This document shows, piece after piece, positions 41,534 through 52,030 of a DNA stretch of 64,000 nt (its first letter is position 1; every line of letters starts with the position of its first letter). A program made the translations under genes and the position numbers. The notes under the pieces were generated by a model that saw only the letters and a list, made by a program, of their open reading frames with translations, was not told the origin of the DNA and searched no databases. Source of the stretch: Clostridia bacterium. Its GTDB lineage: Bacteria; Bacillota; Clostridia; Christensenellales; Aristaeellaceae. The DNA lies in the NCBI GenBank assembly GCA_017410455.1, contig JAFQQT010000093.1:1-64000 (forward strand). Reading direction: 5' to 3'.

Positions 41534-42328
41534 ATGCCCATCCGCGCCATCGCCTTTGATCTGGATGATACGCTCCTGCGCCCCGATAACAGCATCTCCG
41601 CCTACACGGTGGATGTGCTCCGCCGGGCACACGAAGCCGGGATCCGCATCATCCCCGCCTCCGGGCGTACCTATGGCAGCATGATGAAGGCCGTTCCGCC
41701 CATCATCGCCAGCGCGGACTGCCTGGTGTCCTGCAATGGCTCCGAGGTCTGGTCTCCCGATGGCAGCATTTTCATGCAGGAACTCCTCCCCGTGCCTCTG
41801 GCCCGCGAGGTAGCGGCCTTTGCCCGTGAGCGCGGCGTCTACTGCCAGACCTACTCACCCGATCGCTTCTACTATACAGTGGAGAACGAGTGGGCCGCCG
41901 CCTATGCGCAGCTTTCCTCCCTGAAGGGCGAATGTGTGGGCGACCTGACGGCTTTCATCACCCAGCCTGTGACGAAGCTGCTGATGATGGACGAGCCGCC
42001 CCGGGTGGCGCAGCTCCTCCGTGAAGCGCAGGAGCTCTTTGCCGGGCGCGCCACGCTGACATGCTCCAAGCCGTATTTTCTGGAATGCAACCCTCTGCAC
42101 GCCACCAAGGCCAACGCCCTCCGCTGGTGCGCCGGGCATTTCGGCTTCGCCATGGATGAGCTGCTCTGCTTTGGCGACAGCCTCAACGACGTATCCATGC
42201 TGCAGGCAGCCGGCACGGGCGTGTGTGTCGCCAATGCCCGGGAGGACGTGCGCGCCCTGGGCTTCCCCATCTGCCGCGCCAACAGCGAGGACGGCGTGGC
42301 ACACTATATCGAAGAACATGTACTCTGA
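41534..42328 (+). CDS. Cof-type HAD-superfamily phosphatase
   Basis: This 264-aa protein shows HAD motif I (FDLDDTLLRPDNSIS, Asp nucleophile and acid), motif II in IIPASGRTYGSMM, a type-C2 cap in the middle and motif IV in LLCFGDSLNDVSMLQAAGTGVCVANA. It should dephosphorylate sugar phosphates or similar small substrates. GGAGG precedes the ATG. The next gene, hprK, starts 18 bp downstream, so co-transcription is likely. Confidence 0.92.
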   Translation: MPIRAIAFDLDDTLLRPDNSISAYTVDVLRRAHEAGIRIIPASGRTYGSMMKAVPPIIASADCLVSCNGSEVWSPDGSIFMQELLPVPLAREVAAFARERGVYCQTYSPDRFYYTVENEWAAAYAQLSSLKGECVGDLTAFITQPVTKLLMMDEPPRVAQLLREAQELFAGRATLTCSKPYFLECNPLHATKANALRWCAGHFGFAMDELLCFGDSLNDVSMLQAAGTGVCVANAREDVRALGFPICRANSEDGVAHYIEEHVL

Positions 42329-42346
42329 TCCACGGAGGTAAATACC

Positions 42347-43282
42347 ATGATCCAGGCCGCTGATTTCGCCAAAGCGCTCCAGCTGACGGAGCTTTCCCCC
42401 TCCACCCGCACCGAATGGGACATCCGCACCGCCGACCTCAACCGTCCCGGCATGCAGTTCTGCGGCTTCTATGAATACTTCGCCTTCGAGCGCCCGCAGG
42501 TCATCGGCAAGGTGGAGATGACCTATCTGGAGAACCTCCCTGTGGAGCAGCGCCGCAGCATGCTGGAGAAGTACTTCTCCTTTGACATCCCCTGCGTGAT
42601 CGTCTGCCGGGGCATGCGCGCACCCGACGAGCTCCTGGAGGCCGCTGCCCGCAGGAACATCGCCGTCTACCAGACGAGCATGCTCACCACCAAGTTCACC
42701 TTTGCCGCCATCACCTACCTCAACCGCCGTCTTGCGCCGCAGGTGACGCGCCATGGCGTGCTGGTCTCGGTGGATGGCGTGGGCGTGCTGCTCACGGGCG
42801 AGAGCGGCGTGGGCAAGAGCGAGGCCGCGCTGGAGCTGATCCGCCGAGGTCACCAGCTCGTCGCCGACGACGTGGTGGACATCTGCAAGGTCAGCGACAA
42901 CCGCCTGGTGGGCGAATGCCCGGAGATGGTGCGCCACTTCATGGAGATCCGCGGCATCGGCATCATCGACATCCGCACGATGTACGGCGTGTCCGCCGTG
43001 GCGCAGAGCCGCTCCATCGACCTGGTGATGAACATGGAACCCTGGGTGCAGGGCAAGGCTTATGACCGCCTCGGCCTGCACGAGGAGTACACCACCATCC
43101 TGGGCGTGAAGGTTCCCAGCCAGACCCTGCCCGTGCGCCCGGGCCGCAACCTCGCCATCATCATCGAGGTGGCCGCGCGCAACCTCTCCCTCAAGCGCAT
43201 CGGCTACTCCGCCGCCAAGGAGCTGGACCGCCGCATGCAGGAAATGATCATGAAGCGCACCGGACAGGGCGGCGAGGAATAA
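42347..43282 (+). CDS. hprK: HPr kinase/phosphorylase
   Basis: This 311-aa enzyme phosphorylates and dephosphorylates HPr on Ser46 and so controls carbon catabolite repression. The kinase P-loop is GESGVGKS (151-158) and HGVLVSV with its conserved His (about 136) lies upstream. The DDVVDICK region and RGIGIIDIRTMYG (about 204-216) form the HprK signature. It suggests a PTS-linked regulatory HPr in this organism, although no pts gene is in the window. A strong terminator follows. Confidence 0.95.
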   Translation: MIQAADFAKALQLTELSPSTRTEWDIRTADLNRPGMQFCGFYEYFAFERPQVIGKVEMTYLENLPVEQRRSMLEKYFSFDIPCVIVCRGMRAPDELLEAAARRNIAVYQTSMLTTKFTFAAITYLNRRLAPQVTRHGVLVSVDGVGVLLTGESGVGKSEAALELIRRGHQLVADDVVDICKVSDNRLVGECPEMVRHFMEIRGIGIIDIRTMYGVSAVAQSRSIDLVMNMEPWVQGKAYDRLGLHEEYTTILGVKVPSQTLPVRPGRNLAIIIEVAARNLSLKRIGYSAAKELDRRMQEMIMKRTGQGGEE

Positions 43283-43293
43283 ATCCGCATCAT

Positions 43294-43324
43294 AAAAGCA
43301 CCGCAGGCGAATCGCGGTGCTTTT
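43294..43324. terminator. Bidirectional terminator between hprK and the membrane protein gene
   Basis: AAAAGCACCGC (43294-43304) pairs with GCGGTGCTTTT (43314-43324), giving T-runs on both strands. Confidence 0.92.
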
Positions 43325-43330
43325 GCTTTG

Positions 43331-43699
43331 TCATTTTGTCGTTAAGTACCATATCCAGAACAGGAGCGAACCAAAGGCCATGAACCCGTTGACGATGTTC
43401 AGCCGGATGAGGGCCATGCGCAGCCTGTCCGGCCACGTTTCCTGCGCCGTATGCGTGAAGCGATAAAGAAGCAGGGCCAGCAGCAGGAACAGACCACTTA
43501 CGCACAGTATCGTGAACACAGCGAGGATGCACAGGAACACATATGGGATAGCTGCATAGAAGTCAGCCCCGCTGCAGCAGACGGCCGTCATGACGATGAC
43601 AGTCAGCAGCAACAGCGCCAGCGGTGCAACGGACAGAAACACATGCAGTCCGGTCGCAAAGCGCGGATGCCTGCTGAAGAAATCACGAACCCTTCGCAT
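43331..43699 (-). CDS. Small three-helix membrane protein of unknown function
   Basis: This 122-aa protein has hydrophobic segments at about residues 17-42, 50-80 and 100-118 and a basic N-terminus (MRRVRDFFSRHPRF). No family is recognised. A promoter at 43719-43748 and a shared bidirectional terminator support it. GGGGGTG lies upstream of the ATG. Confidence 0.65.
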   Translation of the reverse strand: MRRVRDFFSRHPRFATGLHVFLSVAPLALLLLTVIVMTAVCCSGADFYAAIPYVFLCILAVFTILCVSGLFLLLALLLYRFTHTAQETWPDRLRMALIRLNIVNGFMAFGSLLFWIWYLTTK

Positions 43700-43718
43700 G
43701 CATCATCACCCCCTGCTG

Positions 43719-43748
43719 ATTGTAGCATCCACCCGCTGCCGCTGTCAA
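43719..43748 (-). promoter_or_regulatory. Promoter of the three-helix membrane protein gene
   Basis: TTGACA (43743-43748) and TACAAT (43719-43724) on the minus strand have an 18-bp spacer. Confidence 0.75.
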
Positions 43749-43860
43749 GCATGCCGTATAAAGAGGTAAAGATTTTTTCATTGGCAGGAGTTTCGCTGGC
43801 AACGTCGAATGTTACTGTTTGGATAGCAATTCATGCATACATTCAAGGAGGCGTACTCAT

Positions 43861-44805
43861 ATGGTATACATCGGTTTTGACGTGGGCGGCACCGGCGTTC
43901 AGGTCGGTATTGTGAGCGCGCAGGGCGAGATCCTGTGCAAGGGCGGCATCGTGACCCGCACGGACATCCCCTTTGCTGATCAGGTGAAGGCCATGGCCGA
44001 CTGCGCTCTGGATACGCTGGCGAAGTCCGGCTACACGCTGGATGACGTGGCGGCCCTGGGCGCTGGCATTCCCGGCGTGGTGGATCCCCGCACGGGCCAC
44101 ATCGCCTTCTGCCCGAACCTTGGCTGGAAAGACGTCGACTTCGTGGGCGAGATGCGCAAGACCATCGACAAGCCCGTCTTCATGGACAACGACGCCACCG
44201 TCGCCGGCCTTGCGGAGTCCGTTACCGGTGTGAGCGCGGGCACCCACTCCAGCGTGTTCCTGACCCTGGGCACGGGCGTGGGCGGCGGCATCGTGCTGGG
44301 CGGCAAGGTCTGGAGCGGCTTCCACGGCGTGGGCAGCGAGATCGGCCACATGATCATCGAGATGGACGGCCAACCCTGCAACTGCGGCAACCGCGGGTGC
44401 CTTGAGCGCTACTGTTCCGCCACGGCCATCATCCTGGCGGCCCGCGCGGCGGTGATGCAGTATCAGGACAGCGCCATCATGGTCAAGGCCGAGGGCGACC
44501 CGATGAAGATCAACGCCAAGATCGTCTTCGACGCTGCAAAGGAGGGCGACGAGCTGGCCCGGAAGCTCTTCGCGGATTATGTCAAGGCTCTTGCGACCAC
44601 CATCGTCAACATCATCCACTTCCTCGATCCCGAGGTCATCGCCCTGGGCGGCGGCGTGTCGAAGGCCGGCGACTTCCTGCTGGACGCTGTGCGCGCCGAG
44701 GTGGCGAAGATGGTCATGTACAAGACCCTGCCCTATGCCCGGATCGAAATCGCCCGTCTGGGCCCGGACGCCGGCATCATCGGCGCGGCCATGCTGGGTC
44801 TGTAA
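43861..44805 (+). CDS. ROK-family glucokinase
   Basis: This 314-aa sugar kinase starts MVYIGFDVGGTGVQVGIVS with the ATP-binding phosphate-1 motif. TLGTGVGGGIVLGGKV (about 138-153) is the ROK core, and GHMIIEMDGQPCNCGNRGCLERY contains the three-Cys zinc motif. Glucose is the likely substrate, which fits cytosolic release of sugars by the GH3 enzyme. AAGGAGG lies 9 nt before ATG 43861. Confidence 0.9.
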   Translation: MVYIGFDVGGTGVQVGIVSAQGEILCKGGIVTRTDIPFADQVKAMADCALDTLAKSGYTLDDVAALGAGIPGVVDPRTGHIAFCPNLGWKDVDFVGEMRKTIDKPVFMDNDATVAGLAESVTGVSAGTHSSVFLTLGTGVGGGIVLGGKVWSGFHGVGSEIGHMIIEMDGQPCNCGNRGCLERYCSATAIILAARAAVMQYQDSAIMVKAEGDPMKINAKIVFDAAKEGDELARKLFADYVKALATTIVNIIHFLDPEVIALGGGVSKAGDFLLDAVRAEVAKMVMYKTLPYARIEIARLGPDAGIIGAAMLGL

Positions 44806-44821
44806 ACGAAACCGCACAACA

Positions 44822-44864
44822 GGCGGTGCACCCGACGATCATGCCGGATGCGCCGCCGTTTTCT
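44822..44864 (+). terminator. Terminator of the ROK gene
   Basis: GGCGGTGCA (44822-44830) pairs with TGCGCCGCC (44849-44857), with one G-T pair, followed by GTTTTCT. Confidence 0.75.
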
Positions 44865-45031
44865 TTGCAATCCAGGCAAAAAACGGACAGCTGACCCACC
44901 TTCAGCGGATTTTTTGTGCACTTTTGCGTTTTTTCATAAAGGATTTTCACCACCGGATGTTGTATATGTTAAGCGAGAAAACACAACTTCTCCGTCGTTG
45001 AGTACCGCACCGCCGCCCGGGAGGTGACAGC

Positions 45032-46036
45032 ATGACAATCCGCGAACGCATCGAGCAGGAAGAGGAAATGCATCTTTCTCCGCGCGCATGCATGTCTTCC
45101 CACTCTGCCGGCAGGGAGCGCCCCATTGAGCCCTGTCCCATGCGCACCGCCTATCAGCGCGATCGCGACAGGATCCTGCACTGCAAGGCCTTCCGCCGTC
45201 TTAAGTACAAGACGCAGGTATTCCTCTCGCCCGAGGGCGACCACTACCGCACGCGCCTGACCCACACGCTGGAGGTATCCCAGATCGCCAGGACCATCGC
45301 CCGCTGCCTGCGGCTGAACGAGGATCTGACAGAGGCCATCGCCCTGGGGCACGATCTGGGGCACACCCCCTTCGGGCACATCGGCGAGCGCGCGCTGGAC
45401 GAGCTGATGCCAGAGGGCTTCCGCCACAATGAGCAGAGCCTGCGCGTTGTGGATGTGCTGGAAAACAGCGGCCAGGGGCTCAACCTGACCCACGAGGTGC
45501 GCAACGGCATCCTCTGCCACTCAGGCGCCCAGTTCCCCCAGTCGCTGGAGGGCGAGTGCGTCCGCCGGGCCGACCGCATCGCCTACCTCAATCACGATCT
45601 GGACGATGCCCTGCGTGGCGGCATTCTGCGGCCCTTCGAGCTTCCGGCAGACTGCCTGAAGGTGCTGGGCAGCTCCCATGGCGAGCGCATCAACCGCATG
45701 ATCGCCGATATCGTGGAGAACAGCCAGTCCGGCGACCGCCTCGCCATGTCCCCGGTGATGCAGTCCGCCATGGACGGCCTGCGGGATTTCATGTTCGAGC
45801 GCGTCTACCGCGATGAATGGCGCGCTCGCGAGGAGCGCCGCTGCGAGGGCGTGATCCGCCAGCTCTTCGGCTATTACAGCGACCATCCGGGCGAAATGCC
45901 CGAGGAATTCGTGCTCATCGGCTACAGGGAGGGCACCGCCCGCGCGGTGTGCGATTTCCTCTCCTGCATGACGGACCGCTATGCCATCCGCACCTTTGAG
46001 CGCATCTTCGTTCCCGCAGGATTCTCGCAGCTGTGA
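45032..46036 (+). CDS. dgt: dGTPase-like HD-domain triphosphohydrolase
   Basis: This 334-aa protein has RTRLTHTLEVSQIART (about 70-85) and ALGHDLGHTPFGHIGERAL (about 107-125), with the HD metal ligands. RHNEQSLRV and LCHSG follow. It should hydrolyse dNTPs to nucleosides and triphosphate. Its position before dnaG and sigA is common in Clostridia, and it probably heads the macromolecular synthesis operon. I could not identify its promoter with confidence in the roughly 165 bp after the ROK terminator. Confidence 0.9.
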   Translation: MTIRERIEQEEEMHLSPRACMSSHSAGRERPIEPCPMRTAYQRDRDRILHCKAFRRLKYKTQVFLSPEGDHYRTRLTHTLEVSQIARTIARCLRLNEDLTEAIALGHDLGHTPFGHIGERALDELMPEGFRHNEQSLRVVDVLENSGQGLNLTHEVRNGILCHSGAQFPQSLEGECVRRADRIAYLNHDLDDALRGGILRPFELPADCLKVLGSSHGERINRMIADIVENSQSGDRLAMSPVMQSAMDGLRDFMFERVYRDEWRAREERRCEGVIRQLFGYYSDHPGEMPEEFVLIGYREGTARAVCDFLSCMTDRYAIRTFERIFVPAGFSQL

Positions 46037-46230
46037 AATATTCTGCACATTTTTGCAGCATTATCCTCAAAGAGGTTCAGATTTCTTGCAGGAAATCCGC
46101 CGGGAACGGCGAATAAGGCAATTGTCTGTCTTTCGCATCTGTGTTTACCACTCAGGAGGCCGGGTGCGTCCGGCGATGCAGCCCTGCAGCTTGCCGCCGG
46201 CAATGCGCATCCGAAGGAAGGTGAGAAGGA
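46037..46230. other. Intergenic region between dgt and dnaG
   Basis: The 194 bp contain no gene, clear terminator or clear promoter. The dnaG ribosome binding site is at the 3' end. Confidence 0.5.
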
Positions 46231-48024
46231 TTGGCACCGCGTTTTCCCACCGCATGGCTGGACGAGCTGCGCGCCCGGGCCGATATCGTGCAGATCATCG
46301 GCCAGCACGTGCAGCTGAAGAAGAACGGCCGCAAGCACTGGGGGCTGTGCCCCTTTCATGGCGAAAAGACCGCGTCCTTCTCCGTTGACAGCGAAAGCCA
46401 GCTTTACTACTGCTTCGGCTGCAAGGCCGGCGGCAGCGTGATCCAGTTTGTGATGGAGTATGAGCGGCTTGAATTCCAGGAGGCCGTGAAGCACCTGGCC
46501 GACCAGCTGCACATGCCGCTGCCGCAGATGGAGTCCGACCCGGACTACCAGCGCCGCCGCACACAGCGCGAGCGCCTGCTTGCCTGCAACCGCGACGCAG
46601 CGCACTTCTTCCACCAGACGCTCTTCACCCCCGCCGGACAGCCCGCGCTGGACTACCTCAAGCGACGCGGGCTGACGGACAGCATCATCCGCAAATTCGG
46701 CCTGGGCGCCGCCCCCGCCGGATGGGACATCCTCACAAGGCACCTGCAGGAAAAGGGCTACACCGCAGAAGAGCTGAAGCTCGTTGGCCTGACCGTCATC
46801 AAGGAGGCCACACCAGCAACGGAAAACGAGCCCGCCAGACCCCGCCGCGCCTTTGACATGTTCCGCAACCGCGCCATCTTCCCCATCATCGACCAGTACG
46901 GCAATGTCCTCGCCTTTGGCGGACGCGCCCTGGGCGATGTGCAGCCCAAATACCTCAACACCTCCGATACGCCGGTGTTCAACAAGCGCATGGGCGTTTA
47001 TGCAGCCAATCTGCTGCGCAAGGAACGGCATCTGCAGCGCGTCGTGCTGGTGGAGGGGTACATGGATGTGGTGGCGCTGACGCAGTTCGGCGTACCCGGC
47101 GTATGCGCCACGCTGGGCACTGCGCTTACAAACGAGCAGGCCCGGCTCCTCAAACGCTTCGCGCCCGCCGTTTACCTCAGCTACGATGGCGACAGCGCCG
47201 GACAGAACGCGATCCTGCGCGGCCTTGACATCCTGGAGGCCGAGGGCGTCGAAGCCCGTGTGCTGGACTTCCCCGACGGGCTGGACCCGGACGAGTTCAT
47301 CCGCCGCGATGGCCGCGAAGCCTTCGACAGGCTACCCGCCCTGACCCCTGCCGCATACCGCATGCGCCGCCTGCGCACCGAGCACGACCTTTCCACACAG
47401 GAGGGCCGCACCGCGTACGCCCGGGCCTGCGCAGCCATCCTCAGCCGCCTGGACCCGGTGGAGCGGGAGAACCATCTGCAGGAGCTGATGGTGCACACCG
47501 GCTTCACCCGCGACGTGCTGATCCAGCAGATCGGCCTGTCCATCCCCCAGGGGCAGCAGACTGCGCCGCAGATCGTGCCCACGAGGATGCGGCCCCGGCA
47601 GGACTCCCCTGCCGCCACGCAGGAATCCCGCGACGAGGAGCTGCTCATCTCCCTGCTGAGCACGCAGCGCCTCCCGGCCGACATCGTGACGGAGGAGGAT
47701 TTCAGCGATGAGCTGCTGCAGGAGCTCTTCCGGGAGCTGACAGCAGGCGCATCTCCGGCGACGCTGGTTGAAATGCAGGGCGACGAAGTCACCCGCGCCC
47801 GGGTGAGCCGCATCCTGCTCACGCCGCCCACCGAGGATATGGATCAGATGCTCCGCATGGCGCAGGAGTGCATCAACCGCAACCGCCTCAAGCGCGCCAC
47901 TGAGGAGTTCACCGCACTGAGCCGCAGCATGGCCCGGCTGGAGGGGCCGGAAAAGTCCGCCGCCCTCCTGCGTGCCCAGCAGCTCAGCGCAGAGATCCGC
48001 CGCCTGAATGGCAGCCGGCAATGA
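46231..48024 (+). CDS. dnaG: DNA primase
   Basis: This 597-aa primase has an N-terminal CHC2 zinc finger (LCPFHGEKTASFSV then YYCFGCKAGG), the RNA polymerase domain and a Toprim fold. LAFGGRALGD (about 229), VEGYMDVVAL (about 275) and YDGDSAGQNAILRG (about 318) are the primase signatures. A C-terminal DnaB-interacting region follows. The start is TTG at 46231: AGGTGA lies 6 nt upstream and the protein then begins at the usual place. It is followed by sigA. Confidence 0.95.
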   Translation: MAPRFPTAWLDELRARADIVQIIGQHVQLKKNGRKHWGLCPFHGEKTASFSVDSESQLYYCFGCKAGGSVIQFVMEYERLEFQEAVKHLADQLHMPLPQMESDPDYQRRRTQRERLLACNRDAAHFFHQTLFTPAGQPALDYLKRRGLTDSIIRKFGLGAAPAGWDILTRHLQEKGYTAEELKLVGLTVIKEATPATENEPARPRRAFDMFRNRAIFPIIDQYGNVLAFGGRALGDVQPKYLNTSDTPVFNKRMGVYAANLLRKERHLQRVVLVEGYMDVVALTQFGVPGVCATLGTALTNEQARLLKRFAPAVYLSYDGDSAGQNAILRGLDILEAEGVEARVLDFPDGLDPDEFIRRDGREAFDRLPALTPAAYRMRRLRTEHDLSTQEGRTAYARACAAILSRLDPVERENHLQELMVHTGFTRDVLIQQIGLSIPQGQQTAPQIVPTRMRPRQDSPAATQESRDEELLISLLSTQRLPADIVTEEDFSDELLQELFRELTAGASPATLVEMQGDEVTRARVSRILLTPPTEDMDQMLRMAQECINRNRLKRATEEFTALSRSMARLEGPEKSAALLRAQQLSAEIRRLNGSRQ

Positions 48025-48078
48025 CCCCCTGTTTCGCAGCGATGCTGCGAGTGTGTTTATAGAAGGAGAGGATTCCAT

Positions 48079-49185
<1,107 letters not shown>

Positions 49186-49219
49186 GGCCCGACCGGAATT
49201 CCCTGCCCATGAATTTCAC

Positions 49220-49249
49220 GCCCTGTCTGCAAAGGCAGGGCTTCTCTTG
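49220..49249 (+). terminator. Possible weak terminator between rpoD and trmK
   Basis: GCCCTG (49220-49225) pairs with CAGGGC (49236-49241), followed by TTCTCTTG. The T-run is imperfect, so partial read-through to trmK is likely. Confidence 0.45.
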
Positions 49250-49264
49250 ACCGGAGGCTGACCC

Positions 49265-49945
49265 ATGCTGGACGAACGCCTTTCCCTCGTCGCCGCGATG
49301 TACCAGCCCTGCGAATGGGGCGCAGACGTCGGCACCGACCATGCCTACCTGCCCCGGCACCTGCTGTACACCGGCGTCTGCCAGAAGATGATCGCCGCCG
49401 ATGTGAGCGAAAGTGCGCTGGCCAATGCCCGCGCCACCCTCACCCGCGCCCGCATGACGGACCGCGTGGTATTCCGCCTCGCTGATGGCCTGGACGCCCT
49501 CGACCGTCCCTGCGGCTGCGTTTCCATCACCGGCATGGGCGGCGATACCATGGCGGCGCTGCTGCGCAGGGGCGCTGACAGGCTGCAGGGCGCGGTGCTG
49601 GTGCTCTCCGCCCACACGGAGCTGCACATGGTGCGGCGCGCCATCATGGATATCGGCTACCACTTCGTCCGCGAGGAACTCTGCCGCGCGGCCGGAAGGT
49701 TCTACGTCTGCTGGCGGGCCGAACCCGGCCATGTGACCCTCACGGATGACGAATGCTCCTATGGCAGCCTGCTCTGGCAGACAGCTTCTCCCCTCCTGCA
49801 GCCCTATGCCGCATGGCGGCTGAAGGTGGCAACGCGCAGGCTTTCCGGCCTGCTCGCAGCAGCGCAGCCCGATGAAGCCGCCATCGCCGCCGTCTCGCAG
49901 GAGGTGGCCTTCTACCGCATCAGATCGGAGGTGCAAGGATGCTGA
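49265..49945 (+). CDS. trmK: tRNA (adenine22-N1)-methyltransferase
   Basis: This 226-aa SAM methyltransferase has ADVGTDHAYLPRHLL (about 20-34, SAM motif I), IAADVSESALANAR and SITGMGGDTMAALL (about 87-100). These are TrmK hallmarks. TrmK modifies A22 of tRNA-Ser and others in Gram-positive bacteria. It overlaps nif3 by 7 bp, and the sigA-trmK-nif3 order is conserved. Confidence 0.92.
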   Translation: MLDERLSLVAAMYQPCEWGADVGTDHAYLPRHLLYTGVCQKMIAADVSESALANARATLTRARMTDRVVFRLADGLDALDRPCGCVSITGMGGDTMAALLRRGADRLQGAVLVLSAHTELHMVRRAIMDIGYHFVREELCRAAGRFYVCWRAEPGHVTLTDDECSYGSLLWQTASPLLQPYAAWRLKVATRRLSGLLAAAQPDEAAIAAVSQEVAFYRIRSEVQGC

Positions 49946-50718
49946 CCGTTCAGAACGTCTACGATTTCATCAACGAGCGCGCCCCTTTTGAAACGCAGCT
50001 GGCCTTTGATAACTCCGGCCTCCTGCTGGGCAATCCGGCCGCCGTGGTCACGGGGATCCATTTCGCTCTGGATGTGAACCACGCCGTCATCGACGAGGCG
50101 ATCGCCTGCGGCGCGAACCTCATCGTGACCCATCATCCGCTGATGTTCAGCGCCATCAAGCGCCTTGTGGAAACCAGCTACGAGCCCGCCCTCATCTGCC
50201 GGATGATCCGCGCCGGCATCAGCCTCATCGCCGCCCACACCAATCTTGATCAGGCTCCCGGCGGTGTGAATGACACGCTGGCGGCCGTCATCGGCCTGGG
50301 TGATGTGACCGGCGAAGGCTTCCTGCGCGTGGGGGATCTTCCCCGGCCCATGTCCGCCGCCGCGCTGGCGGAGCACATCAGCCGCCGCCTTGGCGACGTT
50401 GTCCGCGTGATGGGCGATGCTGACGCCATCATCACCCGCGTCGGCCTCTGCTCCGGCTCCGGCAGCGATGAGTGGCCCGCCGCCGCTGCCCTGGGCGCAC
50501 AGGCCTTCCTCACCGGCGAAGTGAAGCACCATCACGCCCTGGAGGCCTCCGCAAATGGCGTCGTCCTGCTGGAAGCGGGGCATCACGCCACGGAACTCCC
50601 TGGCATTTTTGCCCTGGCAGACGCTTTACAAACCAGCGAGGATATAGTACAATGTAATCTGCGCGTCACGAAAAGCAGCGCGCATGCCTACCCGACAACC
50701 GTGCGTTTATGCACTTGA
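49939..50718 (+). CDS. Nif3-like dinuclear metal centre protein
   Basis: This 259-aa protein is of the YqfO/NIF3 family. DNSGLLLGNP (about 23-32), THHPLMF (about 66-72, metal His pair), AAHTNLDQAPGGVND (about 97) and the late EAGHHATELPG (metal ligands) are present. It may be a GTP cyclohydrolase-like hydrolase, but the function is unsettled. It lacks the YqfO-type middle insertion, as expected for this length. Confidence 0.92.
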   Translation: MLTVQNVYDFINERAPFETQLAFDNSGLLLGNPAAVVTGIHFALDVNHAVIDEAIACGANLIVTHHPLMFSAIKRLVETSYEPALICRMIRAGISLIAAHTNLDQAPGGVNDTLAAVIGLGDVTGEGFLRVGDLPRPMSAAALAEHISRRLGDVVRVMGDADAIITRVGLCSGSGSDEWPAAAALGAQAFLTGEVKHHHALEASANGVVLLEAGHHATELPGIFALADALQTSEDIVQCNLRVTKSSAHAYPTTVRLCT

Positions 50719-50735
50719 TTACCAGGAGGTATAAG

Positions 50736-51446
50736 ATGAATCAGATGGCTCTTCTTTGGGCGTATCAGGCCGAGGATATGAAGGCAGACCGCCTCGAAAG
50801 GGAAATCCGTCGCAGCCCCCTGCGCCAGCAGATGGAGAACGACCGCACCCAGCACCTTGAAAAGCAGAAGCAGCACAAGCAGATCGAGAATCAGGTGAAC
50901 GGCCTGGCCGACCGCAAGGACGCCATCCGCGACGCGCTGCAGCGTGCTCAGGAGCAGCTGCGCGGCCTGCATGCCCGTTATGATGCTGCGCCGCCTTCTG
51001 AGCTGGAAAGCGTGCAGGCGCTCATCGGCGAGGTGCGCCGCTGCCTGGACACCATCAACGGCTACGAAAAGGAACTGCGCGATATCGGCGCCCGCGTGCG
51101 CGACCTTGACCAGCGCGCCTCCGCCATCCGCAACGAGGCCGCCCGTCTGCGCAGCGACTTCGATAAGCTCAGGGCCATGTACGACGAGCAGATGCCCCCC
51201 AAGAAGGCCGCTCTGGAGAAGCAGCGCGCCGTTGTGGAGCAGAAGCGCGCCGAGATCCCCGCGGAGCTGATGGAGCGCTATCTGGAGGTGAAGCGCCGCA
51301 TCGTTCCGCCGCTGGCCCGCCTCAATGGCGACCAGTGCAGCGGCTGCAACACTTCCCTGCCCTCCGCCGTGCTGCACAGCGTGCGCAACGCCGGCGATGC
51401 GCTGGTGGAGTGCGTCAGCTGCGGCCGCATCATCCTTCGCCTCTGA
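50736..51446 (+). CDS. Coiled-coil protein with C4-type zinc ribbon (CdsZ/DUF164-like)
   Basis: This 236-aa protein is almost entirely a long coiled coil (residues about 25-180, rich in Arg, Glu, Gln and Leu) and ends in a zinc ribbon (CSGCNTSLP then CVSCGRII). Such proteins follow nif3 in many Firmicutes and have no settled function. The start at 50736 is set by the AGGAGG upstream; the in-frame ATG at 50709 overlaps nif3. A strong terminator follows. Confidence 0.85.
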   Translation: MNQMALLWAYQAEDMKADRLEREIRRSPLRQQMENDRTQHLEKQKQHKQIENQVNGLADRKDAIRDALQRAQEQLRGLHARYDAAPPSELESVQALIGEVRRCLDTINGYEKELRDIGARVRDLDQRASAIRNEAARLRSDFDKLRAMYDEQMPPKKAALEKQRAVVEQKRAEIPAELMERYLEVKRRIVPPLARLNGDQCSGCNTSLPSAVLHSVRNAGDALVECVSCGRIILRL

Positions 51447-51461
51447 TATTCGCATAGCAAA

Positions 51462-51501
51462 AGGGCTGCCCTGGCATCGCAAAGCCGGGCAGCCCTCTTT
51501 T
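51462..51501. terminator. Bidirectional terminator after the zinc ribbon gene
   Basis: AGGGCTGCCC (51462-51471) pairs perfectly with GGGCAGCCCT (51487-51496). CTTTTTAT follows on plus and TTTTGC on minus. Confidence 0.92.
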
Positions 51502-51503
51502 TA

Positions 51504-51902
51504 TCACAGCAGAATCATGTACAGCAGTGCCGCCAGCGCCAGCCCAGCAAAGCCGAGAATGAACATCGCCTGCCCATCCCGGATGGTCTCAAGCGCCACA
51601 GCGCGCTGGTCGCCCCTGCGCCACAGCACGCGCACCAGGTCCGTCACCTGGCGCTTCCGGCCCAGCAGCCACGGCCCCGGCAGCAGACACCGCACATGGC
51701 GCACCTCATCGCCGGCATTGAGGGTGATGGTCGCATCCACAGCGCCTCCGCTCATCGTCTGCAGCTCACGCACGACGCCCTGCAGCTCCAGCACATCCGG
51801 GTCGGCGGTGTTCACCCGCTGCATGTCGATCAGTCCCCTGACAGTGAACCACAGGGAAATCAGCGCCGCGCCGCCCAGCAACACCTTTGCCAGCATCTCC
51901 AT
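51504..51902 (-). CDS. Small protein with two terminal membrane helices
   Basis: This 132-aa protein has an N-terminal helix (LAKVLLGGAALISLWFTV) and a C-terminal helix (AMFILGFAGLALAALLYMILL) around an extracellular or cytosolic beta-like domain (residues about 30-105). The layout recalls DUF3592-type and DUF2500-type small proteins such as those at 24.3-25.7 kb. The function is unknown. GGAGG precedes the ATG. Confidence 0.6.
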   Translation of the reverse strand: MEMLAKVLLGGAALISLWFTVRGLIDMQRVNTADPDVLELQGVVRELQTMSGGAVDATITLNAGDEVRHVRCLLPGPWLLGRKRQVTDLVRVLWRRGDQRAVALETIRDGQAMFILGFAGLALAALLYMILL

Positions 51903-51947
51903 GGCAAACCCTCCTCAGCGGCTTCTGCGCCGCAATCATTCCCCACG

Positions 51948-51976
51948 ATTCTACCACGAAAACACAAGCTCTGCAA
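51948..51976 (-). promoter_or_regulatory. Promoter of the small two-helix protein gene
   Basis: TTGCAG (51971-51976) and TAGAAT (51948-51953) on the minus strand have a 17-bp spacer. Confidence 0.65.
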
Positions 51977-51978
51977 GC

Positions 51979-52011
51979 AAAAAATGCCCTCCGCCGTTTC
52001 GGGCAGAGGGC
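51979..52011 (-). terminator. Terminator of the UshA-like gene
   Basis: On the minus strand GCCCTCTGCC pairs with GGCGGAGGGC (51986-52011), followed by ATTTTTTG. Confidence 0.88.
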
Positions 52012-52030
52012 AGGGAAACTCAGTCAGGGA